Part shown: in pieces, positions 17,885 to 26,754 of the stretch
How the letters are laid out: every line of letters starts with the position of its first letter
How positions within the stretch are numbered: the stretch's first letter is position 1
Assembly: GCA_030018355.1 (NCBI GenBank)
Contig: JASEFN010000001.1
Span: 62,001-126,000 of the forward strand
Length of the DNA stretch: 64,000 nt
Direction of reading: 5' to 3'
DNA from: Caldisericia bacterium
Lineage (GTDB): Bacteria > Caldisericota > Caldisericia > B22-G15
Notes under the pieces: generated by a model
The model's database searches: none
What the model was told of the DNA's origin: nothing
The model's input: only the letters and a program-made list of their open reading frames with translations
Made by a program: the position numbers and the translations under genes

Positions 17885-20821
17885 ATGAAAACTATTAGAT
17901 CTTCTTTTAATTTTAAAGTTTTTAAGACAAAGAGAATTTTAGATAAATTAAATCTTTTGTTAGATAAAAAATTAATTTTTATTGAAGGTAGAGCAGGTTC
18001 AGGAAAAACTACTTTAATAAAATTACTTTTTGAATCAAAAGATAACTTTATATATTTTTCTTTTAATGAAGAACAAAAGGATTTTAGATTTTTCTTAAAT
18101 AGTTTATTAGGAAAATTAACAAAAGATAATTTTTCTATACCAGAGAAAGATAAATTAAATTTTATATTGAATCTTTTAGAAGACTATGAAGAAGAGTTTA
18201 TCATCATTTTAGATGATGTCCATTTTATTTATGAAAACAAAGAATCTATTGAACTCATCAAAAAATTAATTGAAAATACAAACCAAAATATAAAGTTTAT
18301 TTTAGCATCAAGATATAAATTAAAAGAAAAATTTTATGATCTGATTTTAAAATTTGAAGTTGGAATAATAGATGATAAAGATTTGATGTTAAATGAAAAA
18401 GAGATAAAAGAGTTTTTTGAATTTTATAACATAAAAATAGATAAAAGAAAATTAGATGAAATATATAAAAAAAGTTCTGGTTGGATTTTATATTTAAATC
18501 TTATATCAAAATATTACAAAGGAGATTTAAAATTATATGATTTAAATCTTATTGAGAAATTTTTTGATGAACAAATCTTATCAAAATTAAGTGATAAAGA
18601 AAGTGATGCATTAAAAATATTTACTTTAAATGAGACATTAAATAAATATATCATTCAAAATTACAACTCAAATATTTATGAAATTATTAAAGAAATTGTT
18701 TCTAAAAATCTTTTTATAGAAGAGGTAGATGATAGTTTCAAAATTCATCCTGTTTTAAAAGAGATTCTAATTAAAAAATTTGGCTTATTAGAAAAAAATT
18801 TTGCTTTTAAAATAGGAGAATTATATGAAAATAATAACCTTTTTATAGATTCCTTAAATATATATTTCAAATATAACGAATTTTATAAAGCAAAAGAAGT
18901 TATAAAGAGATGGGGAAGACAACTTTTTGTAAAAGATGAAGTTAATTTAATTGAGAATTATTTAAATAAATTACCAACAAATATTTTTGATGATGATCTC
19001 TTTTTAATAAAAGTAGAGATTGAAAAAAATAGAGGAAATTTAAAAGAGGCGGAAAATTTAATTAAAAAAATTAATACTAAAAATTTAAATTTAGACTTCA
19101 AAAAATTTTATTTTATTACAAAAGGGGAACTTCTATATAAACTCGGAAATTATAAACAAAGTTTAAAATTGCTAAAAAGATTTAAATTTGAAAACAACCT
19201 TGAAATAAAGAGAATGCATCTCTTGGCTGTTGTTAATTTTTTTCTTGAAAAAATTCAAGATTTTGAAAAATATATAAATAAAGCAATAAAATTAGCAAAA
19301 GAGACAAAAGAGGTATATAGAGAAATAAAACTTCTTAATGATATGGCTGTTGGTTTATATGAACCAAGAGGAATGATTCATGAATTTGATTTAACTTTCA
19401 AAAAAATAGAATATTTAATGAATAAAAATAATATCCCAGGTGATCCTATTATATTTGGAAATATTGGATATATAAATCTTATTTTAGGAAATTTAAATTT
19501 AGCAGAAAAATATGCTACTCATGGTTTGAAATTTGCAAGAAAAGAAGATAATAAATTAAAAATTATATTTAATCTAAGAGTACTTGGGACTATTTATATA
19601 AGAAAAAAAGAGTTCAATAAAGCAAAAAATTGTTTAGAAGAGGCTCTACTTTTATCAGAACAGTCTCCAGATCCTTCAAGAAAAATTGGAGTTTTATATA
19701 TTCTCTCTATGTTATATGAAAAATTGGGTGATTTTGATAAATCTATATATTATGCAATGGAGGATTATAAAATTGTAAATAAGTTATCAAATAGTCTTTT
19801 TATTGCTCAATCAAATCTAAATTTAGGAAGAATATACTTTAGTTTTAAAAAGTTTGAGGAATCAAAAAAACATTTAAAAGAAGCAGCAAAAATATTTGAA
19901 AAATTAAATGCAAATTTATATTTGTTTGAAACCTATCTTTATCTTTTTTTGAACCCACTCAATTTTCCTGCAGAAAAGGAAATATATAAAGAAAAAATCA
20001 TAGAAATGATTAAAACTTATGGTTATGGTTTTTTCATAAAGTCTAATTTTGATAAAGATTTATCTAATTTAATTTTGAAAGAGATCGAAAGTGATCTTAA
20101 AAAATGTTATGTTGTACAAACTTTCGGAACATTTAAACTCATAGTAGATGGAATTGAAATTAAAGATAAGGAGTGGAAAAGAGAAAGAGTAAAAAATCTC
20201 TTTAAATATTTACTTATAAAAGGTGGGAAAGCGCTTAAAGACGAAATTTATGAGGAACTCTTTTTAGATTTACCATCAAAAACAAGAGAAATTAATCTCA
20301 GAGTTTCTCTCTCTATACTAAGGAAAATACTCGATAAAGAATCAAAAAAGCCATACATTCTTTTTCAAAAGAGAGACTTAATATACCTTAATCTTGATGA
20401 ATTTTACATTGACTTCTATATTTTTGAAAAGTTAGGCAATGAAGGTCTTGAGGAAAATAATAAACAAAAAATTCTTGAAGCATTAGATATTTATAAAGGA
20501 AAATTTTTGTATGAAGATAGATATAAAGACTTTGTTATTTATAAAACAAATAAGTTAGAAGATCTTTATGTTAAATTACTGAATCGGTTGGCTTTTATTT
20601 TAGAAAATGAAAACAAAATCGAAGAATCAATTAATTTACTAAAAAAATCTTTAGAAATTGATCCATTTCAAGATGATATATTAAAAAGATTTTTTGATCT
20701 TTTGAAGTTAAAAAAGAAAAAATTTGAGTATTTAAAAATTTATAAAGAATTTTATGAAAAATATAAAACAAATTGGGATATAGACATAGACGAAATAATT
20801 AAAAATTCCAAAATTTTGTAA
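17885..20821 (+). CDS. SARP/MalT-like transcription regulator: ATPase, TPR, winged helix, BTAD; 978 aa
   Basis: The N-terminal STAND-type ATPase has Walker A EGRAGSGKTT (residues 34-43) and Walker B FIIILDDVHF (105-114). A large array of TPR-like helical repeats spans about 300-730. The C-terminus (about 742-840) begins VVQTFGTFKLIVDG, the usual start of an OmpR-type winged helix, and ends in a bacterial transcriptional activator (BTAD) domain (about 845-970). Such proteins bind DNA after nucleotide- or ligand-driven assembly. The start ATG has no good Shine-Dalgarno. It is the first gene of the surface-signalling run and may control it. The signal is unknown. Confidence 0.88.
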   Translation: MKTIRSSFNFKVFKTKRILDKLNLLLDKKLIFIEGRAGSGKTTLIKLLFESKDNFIYFSFNEEQKDFRFFLNSLLGKLTKDNFSIPEKDKLNFILNLLEDYEEEFIIILDDVHFIYENKESIELIKKLIENTNQNIKFILASRYKLKEKFYDLILKFEVGIIDDKDLMLNEKEIKEFFEFYNIKIDKRKLDEIYKKSSGWILYLNLISKYYKGDLKLYDLNLIEKFFDEQILSKLSDKESDALKIFTLNETLNKYIIQNYNSNIYEIIKEIVSKNLFIEEVDDSFKIHPVLKEILIKKFGLLEKNFAFKIGELYENNNLFIDSLNIYFKYNEFYKAKEVIKRWGRQLFVKDEVNLIENYLNKLPTNIFDDDLFLIKVEIEKNRGNLKEAENLIKKINTKNLNLDFKKFYFITKGELLYKLGNYKQSLKLLKRFKFENNLEIKRMHLLAVVNFFLEKIQDFEKYINKAIKLAKETKEVYREIKLLNDMAVGLYEPRGMIHEFDLTFKKIEYLMNKNNIPGDPIIFGNIGYINLILGNLNLAEKYATHGLKFARKEDNKLKIIFNLRVLGTIYIRKKEFNKAKNCLEEALLLSEQSPDPSRKIGVLYILSMLYEKLGDFDKSIYYAMEDYKIVNKLSNSLFIAQSNLNLGRIYFSFKKFEESKKHLKEAAKIFEKLNANLYLFETYLYLFLNPLNFPAEKEIYKEKIIEMIKTYGYGFFIKSNFDKDLSNLILKEIESDLKKCYVVQTFGTFKLIVDGIEIKDKEWKRERVKNLFKYLLIKGGKALKDEIYEELFLDLPSKTREINLRVSLSILRKILDKESKKPYILFQKRDLIYLNLDEFYIDFYIFEKLGNEGLEENNKQKILEALDIYKGKFLYEDRYKDFVIYKTNKLEDLYVKLLNRLAFILENENKIEESINLLKKSLEIDPFQDDILKRFFDLLKLKKKKFEYLKIYKEFYEKYKTNWDIDIDEIIKNSKIL

Positions 20822-20855
20822 CAAATTTGTAACAAAATTTCAATTCAATTTAAGT

Positions 20856-21023
20856 ATGAAAAATCAAATTAAGAAAAATTTGTTAATAAAGATTACAAAA
20901 ATGGGTGATAAATATTTTGGTTATGTTGAAGATTTAAATATGAAAACTAAATTTAATTTTAAAAATTTAGAAGAGATTAATATTTTAATAAAAGAGATCT
21001 TAGAAAAAGGAGATGAGAAATGA
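20856..21023 (+). CDS. Small protein of 55 aa between the BTAD regulator and the C11 peptidase
   Basis: This short frame has an ATG and ends in an ATGA overlap with the next gene, a strong sign of real translation. The sequence has the pattern KYFGYVEDLNMKTKFNF-KNLEEINILIKEIL. It resembles small proteins that I recall beside BTAD regulators in Chloroflexi, with a G-x-V/L-E-D strand pair and a final F-x-s-L-E-E-L helix. That recall should be checked by search. No signal peptide or cysteine is present. It could be a partner or antagonist of the regulator, inferred from context only. Confidence 0.7.
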   Translation: MKNQIKKNLLIKITKMGDKYFGYVEDLNMKTKFNFKNLEEINILIKEILEKGDEK

Positions 21024-22765
21024 GTTCTAAAAAGTTTTTAATTTTGATTTTTTTATTAATAATAACTTTTTCAATCATAGGATGTAAAAGAAATGTTACT
21101 AATCCTGTTGGTGTTCAAACAGAACCCATTGCAAATTGGACTCTTTTATTTTATATGGGTGGAACAAATAATTTAGAGGATTTAATGTTCTATAATATAA
21201 ATCAACTTGAAAAAATTGGATCTAATCCAAAATTTAACATTCTTGTTCAATTTTCAAAACTTTCTGAAAATGGAAAAGCCACAAGATATTACATAACACA
21301 GGATAATGATATGGAAAAAATTAACTCAAAGCCAATAGAAATTGGAGAAGTGGATTCAGCAGATTATAGAGTTTTAAAAGATTTCATAATTTGGGGAATA
21401 AAAAACTATCCTTCAAATCAATATGCCTTAATAATTTCATCACATGGTGGAGGATGGACTGGAATTATTGAAGATGAAATTCACAAATCTTTTATGTCTG
21501 CGATTGACCTTCAAAAAGCGTTAAGAGAAGCAAGATTTGAAACTGGAAGAAAATTTGATGTTATTCATATCTATTCTTGTCTTATGGGTATGACTGAAAT
21601 TTTATATCAATTGAGAGACGAGGCCAATTTTATAATTGCATCTGAAATATCACAATATGTTTTTATTAATTTAGATAAAGCAATTAAACCTTTAAGTGAA
21701 TTTCCAGGAGTTACTCCAAAAGATTTTGCAATCTCATTAGTAAAAAATTTCATTGAAGGATGGAAAAATCCACCATTTGGTTTAGAGTCAAAACCACAAA
21801 TTTATACTGCCTTTAATATGTTGGAAATTAAAAACTTAAAGGACACTATTGATAGACTATCAACTGCTATTCTAAGAAATTTTCTTTTTTATGGAGATTA
21901 TATAATTGAAGATATTTTATCAGTTCCTCCAATTGAAAAAGAGGGTCTTTATTCAACATATCTTGATCTAAAATATGTTTTAGAGACTTTAAATAAAGAT
22001 ATAAGAATTACAAGTTATGAAATAAAAAGCTCTATAAATGAAGTTTTAAATGTCCTCAATAGATTTATTCTTTATAAAGAGATAAGTCCAGGTTATGTTC
22101 ATAAAGATCCAAAACTACTTAATCTCCAAGATGCAAGTGGTTTATCAATTTGGTTACCCATTCAAAAATTTAGTACACAATTTGTAATTGATTATTCTAA
22201 ACTTGACTTCTCAGTTGATACTGCTTGGCTACCAGTGTTACATAATTTAAACCCAAACCTTCCAAGATTTTTGCAAAAAGCAAGATTCAGAAATTGGGCT
22301 CTTTATAGTGACGATGAATTTAGTTTTGAATTTAAATATCCAAATGATGAAGATTTTAAACCAATAAAAGAAGGGAATTTTATTTATATCTTTGGTGGAG
22401 AATTTGTTGGATTTAGTGGAGAAAGAAGATATTTTGGTGGAGATGCATATATGTTTATTGAGATACAAAAAAATTTAGCAGAAAATGATATTGAGTTATG
22501 GGCAAAAAGAGAAATAGCCAAAATTGTACCTCTTTATGTTGAATATAAAGATGTACATAAAGAGGTAACAGAAATTAATGGACAAAAGGCATTTATATCA
22601 ATTTCATCTGGAATTGATAGAGTTGGAGAAAAAATAACTGAGGCTCATTTCTATTTCTTATCAGATAGAACAGGATATAATCTTACATATATAGCAGATA
22701 GTGCTCTATTCCCTGAATTTATTGATATTTTTATTTCAATTGCTAAAAGTTTTAAAATTTATTAA
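21020..22765 (+). CDS. Clostripain-family (peptidase C11) lipoprotein, 581 aa
   Basis: The signal peptide ends in a lipobox (SIIGC, Cys22), so the protein is membrane-anchored outside the cytoplasm. The C11 fold is evident: NWTLLFYMGGTNNLED, the catalytic His142 in IISSHGGGW and the catalytic Cys187 in IYSCLMGM. C11 enzymes cleave after basic residues and are often calcium dependent and self-processed. The C-terminal 150 residues form an extra beta-rich region with no assigned family. The start overlaps the small upstream gene by ATGA. It may process or sense surface proteins for the kinase cascade that follows, which is inference. Confidence 0.9.
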   Translation: MSSKKFLILIFLLIITFSIIGCKRNVTNPVGVQTEPIANWTLLFYMGGTNNLEDLMFYNINQLEKIGSNPKFNILVQFSKLSENGKATRYYITQDNDMEKINSKPIEIGEVDSADYRVLKDFIIWGIKNYPSNQYALIISSHGGGWTGIIEDEIHKSFMSAIDLQKALREARFETGRKFDVIHIYSCLMGMTEILYQLRDEANFIIASEISQYVFINLDKAIKPLSEFPGVTPKDFAISLVKNFIEGWKNPPFGLESKPQIYTAFNMLEIKNLKDTIDRLSTAILRNFLFYGDYIIEDILSVPPIEKEGLYSTYLDLKYVLETLNKDIRITSYEIKSSINEVLNVLNRFILYKEISPGYVHKDPKLLNLQDASGLSIWLPIQKFSTQFVIDYSKLDFSVDTAWLPVLHNLNPNLPRFLQKARFRNWALYSDDEFSFEFKYPNDEDFKPIKEGNFIYIFGGEFVGFSGERRYFGGDAYMFIEIQKNLAENDIELWAKREIAKIVPLYVEYKDVHKEVTEINGQKAFISISSGIDRVGEKITEAHFYFLSDRTGYNLTYIADSALFPEFIDIFISIAKSFKIY

Positions 22766-22791
22766 TTTTAATAATTTTTTAGGAGGTTAAT

Positions 22792-23691
22792 ATGTTTAAA
22801 AAATTTAGTTTAATTTTAGTGTTGATTCTTCTTGCATTGGGTTTATTTTCTTGTAAGGCTTATCCAGAAAATCCAAGTATTGTGAAAACAGCAGATATTA
22901 ATAACAATCCGTTAAATTATGATCAACATTTTATAGCAGTTAAGGGTAGAGTTGTTGCAAATGGAACACAACCATCACTTCAACTTGGATGGTATGATCT
23001 TGCAGATGAAACAGGTACTATTGCAATTTTAACAACTCCAGATGTACCAAAAGTTGGGCAGGAGTTATGGGTATCTGGAACAGTAATATATGCTACTAAA
23101 GTTGTTGGTGCAAGAACACTTTCTATTGTAATTCAAGAAAAAGAAAGAAGAGTAATTGGTGGAATTAACACAACTTTTATAATAATTATTGCAGTAATTG
23201 TATTAGTAGCATTAACCTTACTCTATCTCTTTGTTTTCCAACAAAGAGTTAAGCCAACTTATATACCAATTAAAAAGGAGACTCCAAGAAGAGAACAAGT
23301 AAGATATGAAGAACCTATAAAACAATCAACAATTATCTCTGAACCACCAGTATCAAAAAAAGCAAGTGAAACTATTATAGATGAAGGAGCAACAGAACCC
23401 GTTTTAGCATATTTAATAGTTAAAAGTGGAAGAAGAGTTGGAGCATCATATCCACTTAGAAAGAAGGTTATAAATATAGGAAGAGAAAGTGATAATGATA
23501 TTGTATTAGATGATCCAAAAGTATCGAGACAACATGCTAAAATGAAAATTGAAGGCGATACTTTTGTTATTTATGATCTTGCTTCATCTAATGGAACTTT
23601 TGTAAATAATCAAAAAATCACAAATGAACTTCTTCATGATGGAGATGAAATTAAAATTGGTGATACAATCTTTGTTTTTAAGAAAATTTGA
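22792..23691 (+). CDS. Membrane-anchored OB-like/FHA-domain protein, 299 aa
   Basis: An N-terminal lipoprotein-type signal (LGLFSC, Cys21) is followed by an OB-fold-like extracytoplasmic domain (FIAVKGRVVANG through GQELWVSGTV). Then come a membrane helix (about 125-147), a flexible charged linker and a C-terminal cytoplasmic FHA domain (about 200-299). The FHA residues that bind phosphothreonine are present: IGRESDNDI, VSRQHA and SSNGTFVNN. It therefore probably docks to the Ser/Thr kinase encoded two genes later and links it to something outside the membrane. AGGAGG precedes the ATG. The stop overlaps the PP2C start. Confidence 0.88.
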   Translation: MFKKFSLILVLILLALGLFSCKAYPENPSIVKTADINNNPLNYDQHFIAVKGRVVANGTQPSLQLGWYDLADETGTIAILTTPDVPKVGQELWVSGTVIYATKVVGARTLSIVIQEKERRVIGGINTTFIIIIAVIVLVALTLLYLFVFQQRVKPTYIPIKKETPRREQVRYEEPIKQSTIISEPPVSKKASETIIDEGATEPVLAYLIVKSGRRVGASYPLRKKVINIGRESDNDIVLDDPKVSRQHAKMKIEGDTFVIYDLASSNGTFVNNQKITNELLHDGDEIKIGDTIFVFKKI

Positions 23692-24473
23692 TGAAATTAA
23701 AAGTTGAAGTTTTTGGAAACACAGATAGAGGTAATTTAAGAGAAAATAATGAAGATAGTTTTAAGATAATAGTTAAAGATGATTTTTATGCATTTGCTGT
23801 TTGTGATGGTATGGGTGGTCATAATGCAGGTGAGGTTGCATCAAGTTTAGCAGTAAAATATTTTGAAGATTATGTAAATCAAAAAGGAGATTTTGCTATT
23901 ACCCTAGGTGATGGAACGCTTCCATCACCTAGGGATTTATTAAAAAATGAAAATTTAAAAGAATTTATAACTAAAACAAATTATAAAATATTTAAAGAAT
24001 CTATCAAAAATGAAAATTATATCGGAATGGGAACAACATTTACAGGTGTCTTTATTTATGGAAATATTGCAAAATTTATTAATATTGGAGATTCAAGAGG
24101 CTATTTAATCAGAGATAAAAATATTTTAAGAATTACAAAAGATCATTCTCTTTTACAACAAGAGATAGATAAAGGATTAAGTGAATTAGATGCAAAAAAG
24201 TATATTCCAAAAAATGTAATTACAAAGGCATTGGGAATAAAAGAAAGTGTTGATGGTGATATTTATGAAATTGAATTGTTAGATAAAGATAAAATAGTGC
24301 TTGTAACAGATGGAGTTCATGATCTTTTAAGAGATGATGAAATTTTAAAAATTTGTAGAAAAAATAAAGTAAAGAATGCTGTTGAAAAAATTATAAATAG
24401 AGCAAAAAAACTTGGTGGATTTGATAACATAACAGTCATAGTTTCTGAAATTAGGTTGGAGAAAGAAACATGA
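23691..24473 (+). CDS. PP2C-family Ser/Thr protein phosphatase, 260 aa
   Basis: All metal-binding PP2C motifs are present: GNTDRGNLRENNEDSF, VCDGMGGHNAGEVAS, INIGDSRGYLIRD, ITKDHS, LVTDGVHDLL and GGFDNITVIV. It is the usual partner of a Hanks-type kinase and removes phosphates from Ser/Thr. The ATG at 23691 overlaps the FHA gene stop (TGATG), and a TTG one codon earlier is also in frame. The 3' end overlaps the kinase by ATGA. An unusual perfect palindrome at 23902-23934 is translated as TLGDGTLPSPR inside a loop after the DGMGGH motif region and looks like an insert. Confidence 0.93.
   Translation: MKLKVEVFGNTDRGNLRENNEDSFKIIVKDDFYAFAVCDGMGGHNAGEVASSLAVKYFEDYVNQKGDFAITLGDGTLPSPRDLLKNENLKEFITKTNYKIFKESIKNENYIGMGTTFTGVFIYGNIAKFINIGDSRGYLIRDKNILRITKDHSLLQQEIDKGLSELDAKKYIPKNVITKALGIKESVDGDIYEIELLDKDKIVLVTDGVHDLLRDDEILKICRKNKVKNAVEKIINRAKKLGGFDNITVIVSEIRLEKET
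23902..23934 (+). repeat. Perfect 15-bp inverted repeat with 3-nt loop inside the PP2C gene
   Basis: CCCTAGGTGATGGAA at 23902-23916, loop CGC, then TTCCATCACCTAGGG at 23920-23934, with no mismatch. It is far richer in G+C than its surroundings and keeps the reading frame. A strong mRNA hairpin, a protein-coding palindromic element or a regulator site are all possible. Confidence 0.9.
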
Positions 24474-26743
24474 TTGGAAAAATAATTAAAAATAGATACA
24501 AAATTTATGATAAAGTTGGAAGCGGTGGTGTAGCAACTGTTTATATAGCAAGAGATTTATTAACAAATGAAGTTGTAGCAATTAAAATTTTAAAAGAAGA
24601 ACTCACAACTTCACCAAATTACGTAAAAAGATTTCTCAGAGAAGCAGAGATTGTTTATAATATGAACCACCCCAATATTGCAAAAGTTAAAGATTTTGGG
24701 GTAGAAGAAGGAATTTATTTTATTGTGATGGAATACATAGAAGGTAAAACTCTCTCTCAAATCCTCGAGGAGAAAGGTGTTTTTTCAATAGAAGAGGCAA
24801 TGAAAGTTATAATTCAAGTTCTTGAAGCGCTTCAATATGCATATGAAAAGGGGGTTGAGGCACATAGAGATATTAAACCTCAAAATATAATGATTGATAA
24901 AAATCAAAATGTAAAAGTAATGGATTTTGGGATTGCAAGAGTTTCATTTTCTCACACAATGACACAAGAAGGATCATTTCTTGGCACACCATATTACATT
25001 TCTCCTGAGCAAGCACAAGGTAAAGATGTAGATATAAGGAGTGATATATATTCTGTTGGCATAACTCTATATCAATTAATAACTGGAAAACCGCCTTTTG
25101 ATGCAGATACTCCTTGGGCTGTTGTTAATATGCATTTAACTAAAGATGTGCCAAAAATAAAATTACCTGAAAAATATGAAAAATTGAATTTCATTTTAAA
25201 GAAAGCATTAGATAAAAATAGAGAAAATAGATATAGAACTCCAAGAGAATTTATTGAAGATCTTAAAAAATTAATCGATTACAAAGTAGAAGAGAAACCT
25301 ATAATTGAAAAGGCAATAATAGAAGAGGGTAAAGGAGAACTATTTGTAGAGACAGAACCTTCCCATGCTGATATTTTAATTAATGGAGAAAAAAGAGGTA
25401 TATCTCCAATACTTATAGAAAATTTACCTAATGGAAAATATGAGATAACAATTTTTAAAGAAGGATATGAGAAAAAAGTAGTCAATATTGACATAATTGA
25501 AGGTAAGAGAGCAGTTGTAAAGTTAAAATTAAAAAGAAGTTCTATTGAAAAAAAACCTAAAAAACTTTCCTTATTACCTATTTTTGCTTTATCTATATTT
25601 ATTATTGTAACTTTATCAATTTATTTTATAAATAGATCAAAAGGCCCTACAAATAAAAATTCAAATATAGTTACTTTAGGCTCAATAACAGTAAAATCTG
25701 ATCCGACTGGACTTGATATATATATTAATGGAAATCCAACCGGAAAAAAGACACCTTTTACATTTTCTTCTCTTGAACCAGGAAATTATAAAATTGAAGT
25801 TTTCTATCAAAATGAATCAAAAAGTGAATCAATTAATTTAAATAGTGGAGAAAATAGAGAGATTTATTTTAATTTTTTAATTTTTGGAAAATTAATTATT
25901 GAATCTGAACCAAGGGGGGCAAAAATTTTTTTAGATGGAATAGATACAAATATAACTACTCCAGGTGTTTTAGAAAATGTAAAATTTGGTAAACATCAAA
26001 TAAAACTTGTTTTAACTGGTTATGAAGATTATTTAATTAATATAGATCTCAATCAAAAAGAGAAACAAATAAAGGCTAAATTAAATAAAATTTTAAGTCA
26101 AAACGGAACTTTAGAAATATCAACAATACCAGAAGGAGCAACTGTTTTTATAAATGAAGAAGAAGTTGGAGAAACTCCTTTAAAATTAAGTTTAGAAAAA
26201 GGGATATATAATATAAAAATCTCATTAGAAGGATATAAAGATTATATAACAGAAGTGACTATTGAAGAAAATAAAGTAACTAAACTTGAAGTTAAAATGG
26301 AAGAAATAAAAAAAGAGGGTGTTTTGATAATAAAATCAACACCTTCAGCAAATGTTTATATAAATGGAAAATATAGAGGCACCACACCATTAAAAATAAA
26401 CTTACCTGAAGGTGAATATACTCTTTCATTAATATTGGAAGGTTATGAAAAGTATGAAAAAGTGGTAAAAGTTTATAGTGAAAAGGAGGAAGTGATTGAA
26501 GTTAATTTAAAAAAACTACCTATTACTAAAAAGAGTTATGTTGTTATAAATTCAACTCCTTCAAAAGCAGAGGTATACATTGATAAAAAATTTGTTGGTT
26601 TATCAAATGGTAAATTTGAAGTAACCCCTGGAAAACATGAAATATTACTTAAATTAGAAGGCTATCTTGATTATTTAATAGATATAGACATAAAAGAAGG
26701 TGAAACAAAAGAATTAAATATTATTTTAACTAAAAATCCATAA
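24470..26743 (+). CDS. Hanks-type Ser/Thr protein kinase with PEGA repeats, 757 aa
   Basis: The kinase domain (about 1-270) is complete: GSGGVATVY loop, Lys39, catalytic AHRDIKPQN (Asp134), MDFGIAR (152-154 DFG), GTPYYISPEQA and the C-lobe SDIYSVG. One PEGA domain (about 289-355) comes before the single membrane helix (about 368-386), so it would be cytoplasmic. Five further PEGA domains follow outside, each opening with a strand, then P-x-G/A-x-v-x-I/V-N-G. PEGA domains bind surface structures in PASTA-like fashion. The kinase overlaps PP2C by ATGA and probably forms a cascade with the FHA protein. Its ligand is unknown. Confidence 0.93.
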   Translation: MIGKIIKNRYKIYDKVGSGGVATVYIARDLLTNEVVAIKILKEELTTSPNYVKRFLREAEIVYNMNHPNIAKVKDFGVEEGIYFIVMEYIEGKTLSQILEEKGVFSIEEAMKVIIQVLEALQYAYEKGVEAHRDIKPQNIMIDKNQNVKVMDFGIARVSFSHTMTQEGSFLGTPYYISPEQAQGKDVDIRSDIYSVGITLYQLITGKPPFDADTPWAVVNMHLTKDVPKIKLPEKYEKLNFILKKALDKNRENRYRTPREFIEDLKKLIDYKVEEKPIIEKAIIEEGKGELFVETEPSHADILINGEKRGISPILIENLPNGKYEITIFKEGYEKKVVNIDIIEGKRAVVKLKLKRSSIEKKPKKLSLLPIFALSIFIIVTLSIYFINRSKGPTNKNSNIVTLGSITVKSDPTGLDIYINGNPTGKKTPFTFSSLEPGNYKIEVFYQNESKSESINLNSGENREIYFNFLIFGKLIIESEPRGAKIFLDGIDTNITTPGVLENVKFGKHQIKLVLTGYEDYLINIDLNQKEKQIKAKLNKILSQNGTLEISTIPEGATVFINEEEVGETPLKLSLEKGIYNIKISLEGYKDYITEVTIEENKVTKLEVKMEEIKKEGVLIIKSTPSANVYINGKYRGTTPLKINLPEGEYTLSLILEGYEKYEKVVKVYSEKEEVIEVNLKKLPITKKSYVVINSTPSKAEVYIDKKFVGLSNGKFEVTPGKHEILLKLEGYLDYLIDIDIKEGETKELNIILTKNP

Positions 26744-26754
26744 AGGAGAAAGAA

